From JBDSSS01 sp963764195 (GTDB taxonomy: Bacteria; Actinomycetota; Actinomycetes; Actinomycetales; Dermatophilaceae), in contig CAVXRG010000007.1 of assembly GCA_963764195.1 (NCBI GenBank), positions 1-64,000 on the forward strand: DNA of 64,000 nt, written 5' to 3'. The notes below the pieces were generated by a model. The model worked only from the letters and a program-made list of their open reading frames with translations. It was not told the DNA's origin and searched no databases. The position numbers and the translations under genes are program-made. Shown in pieces: positions 51,049 through 59,120 of the stretch. Each line of letters opens with the position of its first letter. Position 1 is the stretch's first letter.

Positions 51049-52331
51049 TTGGCGACCTCGGGTGCGGCGGGCACCTCGGAGCTGAGGCGTACCCGGAAGC
51101 GGGGCCGGCGACGGGCCTGGAAGTCCACGGAGACATTCTCCCTCCGCGTGATCCACAGCAGCACCGCGATCACGCTGAACCCGACCATCACGGTGCCGAT
51201 GGCGATCGTCCACCGCGGCCCCCAGGCGTCACCGATCCAGCCGATCATCGGGGCACCGAGCGGCGTGCCGCCCATGAAGATCGCCATGTAGAGCGCCATC
51301 ACCCGGCCGCGCATCATCGGGTCGACGCTGATCTGGACCATCGCGTTGGCCGTCGTGAGCGCGGTGAGGGCCGCCAGCCCGGTCGGGATGAGGTAGAGCC
51401 CGAAGAGCAAGAAGGTCGGGGCCGTCGAGAGCAGGGCCGTCGAGATGGTGAAGCCGATGAGGGCGATGACGAGCACGCGCAGCCGGGGCCGGGCCCGGCG
51501 GGCCGACATCAGCGCGGCGGCGAGCGACCCGACCGCCATGATCGAGCCGAGCAGGCCGAACTCGCCGGCGCCCTTGTCGAAGACCTTGGTCGCCATCAGG
51601 GCCATCGTCATCTGGAAGTTCATCCCGAACGTCCCGAGCACGAAGACGAGCGCCATGATCAGGATGAGGTCCGGCCGACTCCGCACGTAGCGCAGGCCCT
51701 CCCGGATCTGGCCCTTGCCCCGGGCCCGCGGCGACGGGGTGAGCGCGGACGGGTTCATCCGGACCAGCGCCACGAGGACGAACAGGAAGCTCGCCGCGTT
51801 GACGAACAGGGCCGGCGAGATGCCGACGGCGGCGATGACGAGACCGGCGACGCCGGGGCCGACGAGCCGACCGAGGTTGAACGACGCGCTGTTGAGCGCC
51901 ACGGCGTTGGGCAGGTGGTCGGTGTCGACCATCTCCGAGACGAAGGTCTGCCGGGCCGGGTTGTCGACCGCGGTCGCCACGCCCTGGATGAAGGCGAGCG
52001 CGTAGACATGCCAGAGCTGCACGACCCCCGTCGCGGTGAGCACGGCGAGCAGCAGTGCCGTCGCCAGCAACGAGGTCTGGGTGAGGAAGAGGATGCGCCG
52101 CTTCGGGAAGCGGTCGACGAGCATCCCGGCCCACGGCGCGAGGAGCAGGAAGGGAAGGAACTGCAGCCCGGTCACGAGGCCGAGCGCGCTGGCGGAGTGG
52201 TCGGTCAGGACCGTGAGGACGAGCCAGTCCTGGGCGACGCGGCCCATCCAGGTGCCGACGTTGGAGACGATGGCGCCGGAGGCGTAGACCCGGTAGTTGC
52301 GGATGCCGAGTGAGGAGAAGGTGGGGCTCAC
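51045..52331 (-). CDS. MFS exporter (EntS-like group)
   Basis: A 428-residue, 12-helix transporter of the MFS_3/EntS type. The start FSSLGIRNYRVYASGAIVSNVGTWM is diagnostic for this group, with GMLVDRFPKRRILFLTQ (motif A) and DNPARQTFVSEMV in helix 5. Members export siderophores or drugs. The GTG at 52331 overlaps the MarR stop (GTGA), so the two form one operon, a common drug-efflux arrangement. Confidence 0.9.
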   Translation of the reverse strand: MSPTFSSLGIRNYRVYASGAIVSNVGTWMGRVAQDWLVLTVLTDHSASALGLVTGLQFLPFLLLAPWAGMLVDRFPKRRILFLTQTSLLATALLLAVLTATGVVQLWHVYALAFIQGVATAVDNPARQTFVSEMVDTDHLPNAVALNSASFNLGRLVGPGVAGLVIAAVGISPALFVNAASFLFVLVALVRMNPSALTPSPRARGKGQIREGLRYVRSRPDLILIMALVFVLGTFGMNFQMTMALMATKVFDKGAGEFGLLGSIMAVGSLAAALMSARRARPRLRVLVIALIGFTISTALLSTAPTFLLFGLYLIPTGLAALTALTTANAMVQISVDPMMRGRVMALYMAIFMGGTPLGAPMIGWIGDAWGPRWTIAIGTVMVGFSVIAVLLWITRRENVSVDFQARRRPRFRVRLSSEVPAAPEVAK

Positions 52332-52786
52332 TCGCTGGCCACCTTGTCGAGCACCGCCGCGGCGCGCTGGAGCAGCTCGCGCTCCTGCTCGGTGAGCACC
52401 TCGAAGCGCGCGAGCATCCACTCGTCGCGCTGGCGCCGGCTGCTCTCGAGGGCGGCGCGCCCCTCGCTGGTGAGCGACAGGATCACCTGCCGTCCGTCGG
52501 TCGGGTCCGCGGCGCGGGCGACGTAACCGAGGTCGACGAGACAGTTGGTGGAGCGCTTCATGCTCGGCGCTGACACCCGCTCGATCTCGGCGAGCTCGCT
52601 GTTGGTGCGCGGGGTGCGCTCGAGCCGGGCGAGCACGGAGAAGTGGTGCGGCGGCAGGTCACGGTCGGACTCGAACCGCACCCGGCGGGAGATGCGCATG
52701 CACGCCAGCCGGATGTCGCTCGAGAGCGCGACGAGCTCGCCTCGGGTCAGTGTCTTGGTACGCAATGGGGGTCCTGGATCGTTCAC
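52328..52786 (-). CDS. MarR family regulator of the MFS operon
   Basis: The 152-residue winged-helix regulator shows LPPHHFSVLARLERTPRTNSELAEIERVSAPSMKRSTN as the core HTH and DPTDGRQVILSLTSEG as the wing. It is translationally coupled to the MFS gene and has an inverted repeat just upstream. It should repress the exporter until a ligand binds. Confidence 0.92.
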   Translation of the reverse strand: MNDPGPPLRTKTLTRGELVALSSDIRLACMRISRRVRFESDRDLPPHHFSVLARLERTPRTNSELAEIERVSAPSMKRSTNCLVDLGYVARAADPTDGRQVILSLTSEGRAALESSRRQRDEWMLARFEVLTEQERELLQRAAAVLDKVASE

Positions 52787-52796
52787 GTTTGGATCA

Positions 52797-52827
52797 GATG
52801 ATTAGCCTAACTCATTACCCCGGCTAA
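52797..52827. promoter_or_regulatory. Dyad upstream of marR-mfs operon, partly iron-box-like
   Basis: TTAGCC (52802-52807) and GGCTAA (52822-52827) are inverted, 14 bases apart. The left arm lies in GATGATTAGCCTAACTCAT (52797-52815), which shares its TTAGCCTAAC core with the DtxR iron box (about 12 of 19 positions by eye). It could be a MarR operator, an IdeR site or both. Confidence 0.45.
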
Positions 52828-52869
52828 CTATTTCCGTCGTGACCGATCCGTGGACACCGCCGCTCACCC

Positions 52870-52875
52870 TAGGCT
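52870..52875 (+). promoter_or_regulatory. -10 box of leaderless DUF2530 gene
   Basis: TAGGCT ends 6 bases before the GTG start at 52882 and no ribosome site is present. This is the usual spacing for leaderless actinobacterial mRNAs. Confidence 0.45.
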
Positions 52876-52881
52876 GGGACC

Positions 52882-53142
52882 GTGACCGCCGAGCCGACCC
52901 GAAGCCAGCCGATCCCCGAGGACGACCCGGCTCTGGCCGCAGTCCACGTCCCGGTCCTGCGGATCATCGAGGTCGGCATCCTCGTGTGGGTGCTCGCGCT
53001 CGTCGTGAGCCTGCTCGTCCCCGCGCTGCACACCGGCTCGCGCGACTGGTGGCCGTGGACCTGCGTGTCCGGGGTCGTGCTCGGCGCGCTCGGCTGGACC
53101 TACGTGCGTCGCGGTCGGGGCAACGCCCGCGACGCCGCCTGA
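52882..53142 (+). CDS. DUF2530 domain small membrane protein
   Basis: The 86-residue protein has two membrane helices (about 28-46 and 58-76), the motif EDDPALAAVHVPVL before the first and RDWWPWTCVSGVVLGALGWTYVRR at the second. This pattern defines the actinobacterial DUF2530 family; its function is unknown. The gene is divergent from marR-mfs. Confidence 0.87.
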   Translation: MTAEPTRSQPIPEDDPALAAVHVPVLRIIEVGILVWVLALVVSLLVPALHTGSRDWWPWTCVSGVVLGALGWTYVRRGRGNARDAA

Positions 53143-53175
53143 CGCGCATCCCTCGTGCGGCGTATGCCGCACAGC

Positions 53176-54063
53176 TCAGTCCGTGGGCTGGGTGGCCTCG
53201 GTGCGGGCGGCCTCGTCGGAACCGGCGTCGGTGGGCTTGCTGTCGGTGCTGTCGGTGCTGTCGGTGCTGTCGGTCGACGGTGCGGCATCCTCGCGGCGCT
53301 CCGCCGCTTCGACGTCGACGGCGAACTCGTCGACGATCGGCTCGCCGACCGAGAGCGGCTCCGGCGCCTCGACGTCGGTCTCGGAGTGGGCTCCGCACCC
53401 GTGGTCGAGGGTGATCACCTGCCCGTCGGACGGGCTCCACTCGTTGGCGCACACCCCGAAGGTCGAGCGAAGCGCTCCGGCCATCGGCAGGAAGTAGCCG
53501 CAGCTCGCACACCGGTCGGTCGCCTTGACGGCCACGTCGGAGGAAGGACCACCCGAGCCGGCGTGCCACCGGGTCGCCGCGGCCTCCCGGCCCTCCTTCG
53601 ACAGGACGCGGGGCCGGCCGAGCCCGAGCTCGAAGAAGCCCATCTCGTCGACGTCCTCGTCGCCCGTCGCCTCGAAGCCCTGCTCGAGGTAGGGGTCATC
53701 GAGCCGCTGCGGGAGGACGTCGCCGGCGCCGAGGTCGCCGGGAGCGAGCCGGTCGGCATACGGCAGCCACTCCGGAGCGAGCACGGCGTCGGGCCCGGGG
53801 AGCAGGTTGGTCTCACAGACCGTCGCCACCTTGCCGCGCGGCACCCGGGCCACGGTGACGCCCCAGCGCCAACCGCGGTAGCCGGGTGAGCGGCATTCGA
53901 ACCAGTGCAGTCCGAGGCGCTCCTCGACCGGCTGGAAGCCGACGTGCTCCCCGACGGTGCCGGGCTCGGCGATCTCGTCGAGGGCCGCGCGGGCGAGGTC
54001 GGCCCCGGCGAGCAGGACGGCGTCCTGCTTGCCCGAGGCGGGGGTGTCGGTCTTGGCTGTCAT
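53176..54063 (-). CDS. DUF3027 family protein
   Basis: The 295-residue protein matches the actinobacterial DUF3027 family: an N-terminal region with GYRGWRWGVTVARVPRGKVATVCETNLLPG, then a possible zinc site from CASCGYF and CANEW...HGCGAHSE. Its acidic Ser/Thr-rich C-terminus holds four STD/SKP-type repeats encoded by a 9-base repeat. The function is unknown. Five bases separate its start from the cold-shock gene stop. Confidence 0.87.
   Translation of the reverse strand: MTAKTDTPASGKQDAVLLAGADLARAALDEIAEPGTVGEHVGFQPVEERLGLHWFECRSPGYRGWRWGVTVARVPRGKVATVCETNLLPGPDAVLAPEWLPYADRLAPGDLGAGDVLPQRLDDPYLEQGFEATGDEDVDEMGFFELGLGRPRVLSKEGREAAATRWHAGSGGPSSDVAVKATDRCASCGYFLPMAGALRSTFGVCANEWSPSDGQVITLDHGCGAHSETDVEAPEPLSVGEPIVDEFAVDVEAAERREDAAPSTDSTDSTDSTDSKPTDAGSDEAARTEATQPTD
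53238..53273. repeat. 9-bp tandem repeat, four copies
   Basis: Four perfect copies of TGCTGTCGG inside the DUF3027 gene encode the DST-type tripeptide repeats of its acidic tail. The unit is in frame, so copy changes would not disrupt the gene. Confidence 0.9.
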
Positions 54064-54068
54064 CTGGC

Positions 54069-54464
54069 TCAGCCCTCCAGCTGGTCGGCGAGTCCGCGCA
54101 GCGCCCGGGCGACGTTGGCGCCGAGCTTCTTGTCGGGGTAGTGGCCCTTGCGCAGGCCGGTGCTCACCGAGTCGAGCAGCTGGACGACGTCCTCGAGGAT
54201 GACGACCATGGCGTCGGCGGGGATCCGGTCGCGCTCGCGCTTGTTGGCCGAGACGGACGGGGCGGGGTCGAGGAGCACGACCGACAGCGCCTGGGCGCCG
54301 CGGCGGCCCTCGACGATGCCGAACTCGACCCGGGCACCCTTCTTGACGGCGTCGACACCGTCGGGCAGGGCGTTGGCGTGCAGGAACACGTCGAGCCCCT
54401 CGTCCTCGGTGATGAAACCGAAGCCCTTGTCGGAGTCGTAAAACCTGACCTTGCCAGTCGGCAC
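54069..54464 (-). CDS. Cold-shock domain protein with C-terminal extension
   Basis: The 131-residue protein begins with a cold-shock domain (about 1-67). RNP1-like KGFGFITEDEGLDVFLHANAL follows TGKVRFYDSD. The second half is a helical region (DRIPADAMVVILEDVVQLLDSVSTGLRKG). Classical CspA is only about 67 residues, so this belongs to the longer actinobacterial type. GAGGTG precedes the GTG at 54464. It binds single-stranded RNA or DNA. DUF3027 follows on the same strand. Confidence 0.92.
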   Translation of the reverse strand: MPTGKVRFYDSDKGFGFITEDEGLDVFLHANALPDGVDAVKKGARVEFGIVEGRRGAQALSVVLLDPAPSVSANKRERDRIPADAMVVILEDVVQLLDSVSTGLRKGHYPDKKLGANVARALRGLADQLEG

Positions 54465-54598
54465 TGTCCACCTCGTTGCTGTCGGTCGGGCCGGCCGTCC
54501 ACGGCACGGCTCGATGGCGCTCTCTGCGCTCACCCAATCCTATCGGGCGGGTGCAAACCCAAACGCATCGTTCCGGCCCGGTCCGGGGCGCACCACCG

Positions 54599-55540
54599 TC
54601 AGTCGGCGGTGATCCCCCACGTGCCGGTCCACGCGTCACCCGGCTCGAGCACGGTGAGGTCCTCGCCGCTGTTGAAGGCGTCGGCGGGGCAGCTCATCGG
54701 CTCGACGGCGACGCCGGGGCGACCCTTGCCGAGCCGGACGATGTCGGTGAAGACCTGGAGCCAACCGAAGGCCTCGTCGCCCCACAGCGTCACGCTCCGG
54801 TCGGCCGACGCCACGGTGACCCGCCAGGCACCGTCAGCGTCCCGACGCACGTCGGTGAAGGCGGTGTCGAGGTCGGTGCCCGCCACGGCCCGGGCCGACC
54901 GGAAGTCGAGGTCGGTGCCGTCGACGGGGTGCGTCGCGACCGGGAGCATGCGCTCGTCGACCTCCACGTAGCGGTCGGCCGGCACGGTGAGCACGACGTC
55001 GTCGAGGGCCGTGTCCCCGGTCGCGAGGTAGGGGTGGGCCCCGTAGCCGAACGGCGCCGCGGACGGGCCGAGGTTGCGGGCCGTGACGGTGACCTGCAGG
55101 CCGTTGTCGTCGAGCCGGTAGGTCGTGGTCAGGTCGAGATGGCCGTCCCAGCCGGGCTGGGGGTGGAGGCGGTAGCCGACGGTCAGCGAGGACTCGGTGC
55201 GGTCGAGCAGCTCCCACAGGGCCCACCGGACGAGGCCGTGGCTGGCGTTGGCGCGCGGCACCTCGGTGATCGACAGCTGATGGTCGGTCCCCGCGAAGGC
55301 GTAGCGGCCGTCGCGGATCCGGTTGGGCCACGGCATCAGCTGCTGGCCGCGGCCTGAGGCGCACGTCTCGTCGAGGGCGTAGCCCGCGAGGATCTCGACC
55401 CCGTCCCGGGTGAGGGTGCGCAGCCCGCCGCCGACCTCGACGACCGTGGTCTCCCACGGGCCGTGGGAGACCGTCCACTGCCGTCCGGTCGGGTTCACGG
55501 GGCCGGGCTCCGCCGGCGCCCCCGGGGTCGTTGCGTCCAT
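54599..55540 (-). CDS. Aldose 1-epimerase family protein (galactose mutarotase-like)
   Basis: The 313-residue beta-sandwich enzyme shows LMPWPNRIRDGRYAFAG, NASHGLVRW (catalytic His region), FGYGAHPYL (second His) and VAVEPMSCPADAFNSGEDLTVLEPG (Glu base), as in the GalM and YeaD families. It interconverts alpha and beta anomers of aldoses or hexose phosphates. The start follows a -10 box by seven bases. Confidence 0.92.
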   Translation of the reverse strand: MDATTPGAPAEPGPVNPTGRQWTVSHGPWETTVVEVGGGLRTLTRDGVEILAGYALDETCASGRGQQLMPWPNRIRDGRYAFAGTDHQLSITEVPRANASHGLVRWALWELLDRTESSLTVGYRLHPQPGWDGHLDLTTTYRLDDNGLQVTVTARNLGPSAAPFGYGAHPYLATGDTALDDVVLTVPADRYVEVDERMLPVATHPVDGTDLDFRSARAVAGTDLDTAFTDVRRDADGAWRVTVASADRSVTLWGDEAFGWLQVFTDIVRLGKGRPGVAVEPMSCPADAFNSGEDLTVLEPGDAWTGTWGITAD

Positions 55541-55547
55541 GCCTGCC

Positions 55548-55553
55548 ACGGTA
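55548..55553 (-). promoter_or_regulatory. -10 box of leaderless aldose epimerase gene
   Basis: TACCGT on the minus strand ends 7 bases before the ATG at 55540. No ribosome site is seen. Confidence 0.45.
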
Positions 55554-55624
55554 GCCGCCCACTCCCGCCCGAGCTCACGCCCCGTCCCGGGTGCACCGGC
55601 CTCCGTCCCCGGGCCGACCCCGGC

Positions 55625-55630
55625 TAGGTT
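55625..55630 (+). promoter_or_regulatory. -10 box of leaderless helicase-associated gene
   Basis: TAGGTT ends 6 bases before the ATG at 55637. No ribosome site is seen; the -35 region is poor. Confidence 0.45.
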
Positions 55631-55636
55631 GGGCGG

Positions 55637-57982
55637 ATGGCCACTTCGAGCCGAAGCCTCGCCGACGACGTCCGTCATCGCAGCGACGCCGAGCTCAGCG
55701 AACTCGTCCTCACCCGCCCCGACCTCGCCCGACCCGCCCCGGCGGACCTCACCGGTCTCGCCGCACGCGCCAGCACCCGGGCGAGCGTCCAGCGCGCGGT
55801 CGAGGCCCTCGACCGCGGCCACCTGCAGGTGCTCGAAGCCCTCGTCATCGCCGGGGACGGCGCGCCCCGGGAGCAGGTGCGGGCCCTGCTCGCCGGCGCC
55901 GGCAAGAAGCTCGTCGACACGATGGTCAACGACCTGTGGCGCGCCGCCCTCGTGTGGCGCGGACCCGACGGCGAGCACGTCGTTCGCGGGGTGCCCGAGG
56001 TGCTCGGCGCGACGGTCGCCGGACTCGGTCCGCCCGTGCGTGAGGTGCGCTCGTCTCTGGTGCCGCAGCACGACGACCCCGAGGTCGTGCGGGCCACGAT
56101 CGACCAGGCCCCCGAGGCCGCCCGCGCGATGCTCGAGAAGATGGCCTGGGGCCCGCCTTTCGGCGTGCTGCCGACGGCCAGCCCGGGCTCGACGACGGCG
56201 CGCTGGCTCATCGAACACCACCTGCTCGTCCCCGTCTCCGCCGACCGCGTCGTCCTGCCGCGCGAGGTCGGCCTCGTCCTGCGCGGGGGCCGCCTGCACC
56301 GGTCCACCGACCTCACGCCGCCGCCCGTGGACGCCCGCGCGGTCTCGCTCGTCGACGCCGCGGCGGGCGGAGCGGCCAGCGAGCTGCTCACCCAGGTCGA
56401 CGAGCTCGCCGCGACGTGGGGCGCCTCCCCGCCACGGGTGCTCCGAGCCGGCGGCCTGTCGGTGCGCGACCTCCGCGTCACCGAGAACGCCCTCGAGCTC
56501 GAGACCGAGCGCACGGCCTTCGTCGTCGAGGTCGCGTATGCCGCCGGGCTCGTGGCCGACGACGGCGAGATCGTGCCGGTCTGGGCCCCGACGGCCGAGG
56601 TCGACGAGTGGGCGACCACGGAGGCCGGGCACCGCTGGGCCTCGCTCGCTCTCGCGTGGCTCGGCTCGACGCGCGCGGTCCACCTCGTCGGCACCCGGGC
56701 CAACGCGGCCGCGGGCGCCGTCAACGCGCTCGGTCCCGACGTGCAGTGGCCCGCGATCCGCGCCATCCGGCGGGAGGTGCTCGTCGAGCTGTCGCTGCTC
56801 GAGAACGGCTCCGCCCCCGACCCGAGGTCGCTGGAGGAGCGGTTGCTCTGGCGCCGCCCACTTCGCTCCAGCGCCGTCCTCGGCGACGCCGTCGCGGCGG
56901 TGCTGCGGGAGGCGGAGTGGCTCGGGGTGACCGGGCGCGGCGCGCTGTCGGCCGCCGGCCGGGCCCTGCTCGGCCTCGACGTCCCGACCGCGCGCCGGGG
57001 GTCGAAGCGCACCGCCAGGGCCGAGGCCCCCACCACCGACCGGTCCCGGCTCACGGCAACCGGCGACGCCGACGACGTGGCGGCCGCCGTGTCACCGCAC
57101 CTGCCCGCTCCGGTCGACCACGTCCTCGTCCAGGCCGACCTCACCGCCGTCGCGCCCGGTCCGCTCGAGGGCAGCCTCGCCGCCTTCATGCGCCTCGCCG
57201 CCGACGTCGAGTCGCGCGGGGGCGCCACCGTCTACCGGTTCACACCCGCGTCGGTGCGGCGGGCCCTCGACGCCGGATGGAGCGCCGCGGAGTTCACCGA
57301 GACGGTCCGCCGGTCGAGCCGCACGGCCCTGCCCCAGCCGCTCGAGTACCTCGTCACCGACGTCGCACGGCGGCACGGGCAGACCCGCATCGGCGGCTCG
57401 GCGGCATACATCCGCTCCGACGACGAGGCGGTGCTCGACACGATGCTCGCCTCGCGGGACCTCTCGGCGCTCCAGCTGCGGCGGATCGCACCGACGGTGC
57501 TCGTCTCGTCGGCGAACCCGACCGTGCTCGTCGAGCTGCTGCGCGAAAGCGGGTTCGCGCCGGTCCACGAGGGCCAGGACGGCACCGTCGTGCACGCGGA
57601 GACCCCGCGCCGGCGGGCCGGCTCGCGGCGCCGCGGCGCCTCCCCGACGGTCTCCCCGGTCGACCAGGAGTTCACCCGCGGGCTCGTCGCGGGGCTCCGG
57701 GTGGCCGAGGCCAGCGCCGACGAGCGGCGTGCCGAGGAGGAGACCCGAGCGGGCCCGCGGATCCCGACGACCGACCCACTCGTCACCCTCGCGCTGCTGC
57801 GCGACGCCGTGGCCGACCGGCACGGCGTGTGGATCGGGCTGTCGGACCAGGTCGGGTCGACGACACGGCACCTCATCCAGCCGCGCAAGGTCGACGGCGG
57901 CCGGGTCTGGGCGACGGACGAGACCGGCCGAGAGCGCACCTTCTCGGTGCACCGGATCACCGGCGCGACGACCGACCCCTGA
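55637..57982 (+). CDS. Helicase-associated domain protein (partner of XPB-like helicase)
   Basis: A 781-residue protein of the actinobacterial helicase-C-terminal family usually encoded beside an XPB-type helicase. There is no Walker motif. It is largely helical and beta, with a conserved C-terminal block (FTRGLVAGLRVAEASADER, then VWIGLSDQVGSTTRHLIQPRKVDGGRVWATDETGRE). An internal Arg-rich segment (PRRRAGSRRRGA) may bind DNA. Repair or replication support is likely, by association. It is leaderless by its -10 spacing. Confidence 0.82.
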   Translation: MATSSRSLADDVRHRSDAELSELVLTRPDLARPAPADLTGLAARASTRASVQRAVEALDRGHLQVLEALVIAGDGAPREQVRALLAGAGKKLVDTMVNDLWRAALVWRGPDGEHVVRGVPEVLGATVAGLGPPVREVRSSLVPQHDDPEVVRATIDQAPEAARAMLEKMAWGPPFGVLPTASPGSTTARWLIEHHLLVPVSADRVVLPREVGLVLRGGRLHRSTDLTPPPVDARAVSLVDAAAGGAASELLTQVDELAATWGASPPRVLRAGGLSVRDLRVTENALELETERTAFVVEVAYAAGLVADDGEIVPVWAPTAEVDEWATTEAGHRWASLALAWLGSTRAVHLVGTRANAAAGAVNALGPDVQWPAIRAIRREVLVELSLLENGSAPDPRSLEERLLWRRPLRSSAVLGDAVAAVLREAEWLGVTGRGALSAAGRALLGLDVPTARRGSKRTARAEAPTTDRSRLTATGDADDVAAAVSPHLPAPVDHVLVQADLTAVAPGPLEGSLAAFMRLAADVESRGGATVYRFTPASVRRALDAGWSAAEFTETVRRSSRTALPQPLEYLVTDVARRHGQTRIGGSAAYIRSDDEAVLDTMLASRDLSALQLRRIAPTVLVSSANPTVLVELLRESGFAPVHEGQDGTVVHAETPRRRAGSRRRGASPTVSPVDQEFTRGLVAGLRVAEASADERRAEEETRAGPRIPTTDPLVTLALLRDAVADRHGVWIGLSDQVGSTTRHLIQPRKVDGGRVWATDETGRERTFSVHRITGATTDP

Positions 57983-57986
57983 CCCC

Positions 57987-58111
57987 GTCGAGTGGGCACT
58001 TTCGCCCACGCAAAACCCGGGACGGCCGGGGGCAAAGTGCCCACTCGACTGGGGGCGGCGGGGCAAAGTGCCCACTCGACTGGGGGCGGCGGGGCAAAGT
58101 GCCCACTCGAC
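57987..58111. repeat. Three 31-bp tandem repeats facing one inverted copy between convergent genes
   Basis: AAAGTGCCCACTCGAC occurs at 58034-58049, 58065-58080 and 58096-58111 with a 31-base period. The spacer TGGGGGCGGCGGGGC is identical between the last two. The exact reverse complement GTCGAGTGGGCACTTT lies at 57987-58002. The inverted copy can pair with any of the three, so the region can form alternative long hairpins between two stop codons. It probably acts as a bidirectional terminator, with copy number open to slippage. Confidence 0.9.
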
Positions 58112-58112
58112 G

Positions 58113-59048
58113 TCAGGAGAGGGCGCGGACGACGTTCGAGGGTGACGGCCGGCCGAGCTCGGCGGCCAGCCACACGCTCGTCGCGACGAGCGCCTCGAGG
58201 TCGACGCCGGTCGCCACCCCCGCCCCGTGCAGCGCCCAGACGAGGTCCTCGGTCGCGAGGTTGCCGGTCGCGGACTTCGCGTAGGGGCAGCCGCCGAGAC
58301 CGCCCGCCGCTGCGTCGACGACCGTGACGCCGTCACGCAGCGCCGCCATCGTGTTGGCGAGCGCCTGGCCGTAGGTGTCGTGGAAGTGGACGGCGACCCG
58401 GTCGGCGGCGATCCCCCGCTCACCGAGCGCCTCGAGCAGCCGGTGCACGTGACCGGTCGTGCCGACGCCGATCGTGTCGCCGAGGCTCAGCTCGTCGCAG
58501 CCGAGGTCCATCAGCCGCTCGGCGACGTCGACGACCTGGGCGACCGGGACCGGCCCCTCCCACGGGTCGCCGAAGCACATCGAGACGTAGGCGCGCACCC
58601 ACATCCCGCCCGCCCGGGCCCGCTCGACGACGGGGGCGAACATCGCGAACTGCTCGCCGACCGACCGGTTGAGGTTCTTCTGGGCGAAGGTCTCCGTCGC
58701 CGAGCCGAAGACCGCGATCGCCGACAGCCCCAGCTCCTCGGCGCGGTCGAGGCCCCGCTCGTTGGGCACGAGCGCCGGCCGCCGTCGACCCGTCGCGTCG
58801 CCGCCCGCCGCGCGCAGCCCCTCCAGGACCTCCGCGGCGTCGCCCATCTGCGGCACCCAGCGCGCGGGGACGAACGAGGTCGTCTCGATGGTGGTGAGCC
58901 CGGCCGCCTCGAGCCGGCGGATGAACTCGACCTTCGTCGCGGCGGGCACGACCGTCTTCTCGTTCTGCAGCCCGTCGCGGGGTCCGACCTCGTAGATCGT
59001 CACCTCGGCGGGGAGCCCGGCGGCGGCCTCGACCTGGGGGGTGCGCAT
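58113..59048 (-). CDS. Hydroxymethylglutaryl-CoA lyase
   Basis: The 311-residue TIM-barrel enzyme cleaves HMG-CoA to acetyl-CoA and acetoacetate at the end of leucine breakdown. Motifs: IYEVGPRDGLQNE (metal Asp), TTSFVPARWVPQM, VHFHDTYGQALAN (metal His) and GGLGGCPYAKSATGNLATED with the catalytic Cys in the flexible loop. A start near an apparent CAGTAT -10 suggests leaderless expression. No other leucine genes are nearby. Confidence 0.94.
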   Translation of the reverse strand: MRTPQVEAAAGLPAEVTIYEVGPRDGLQNEKTVVPAATKVEFIRRLEAAGLTTIETTSFVPARWVPQMGDAAEVLEGLRAAGGDATGRRRPALVPNERGLDRAEELGLSAIAVFGSATETFAQKNLNRSVGEQFAMFAPVVERARAGGMWVRAYVSMCFGDPWEGPVPVAQVVDVAERLMDLGCDELSLGDTIGVGTTGHVHRLLEALGERGIAADRVAVHFHDTYGQALANTMAALRDGVTVVDAAAGGLGGCPYAKSATGNLATEDLVWALHGAGVATGVDLEALVATSVWLAAELGRPSPSNVVRALS

Positions 59049-59120
59049 TCGCCCATACTGTCAGCAGCCGCCCACCCCTGCGGAATACCCTCGACCCCGA
59101 CCGGGAGTTGCTCCAGCACG

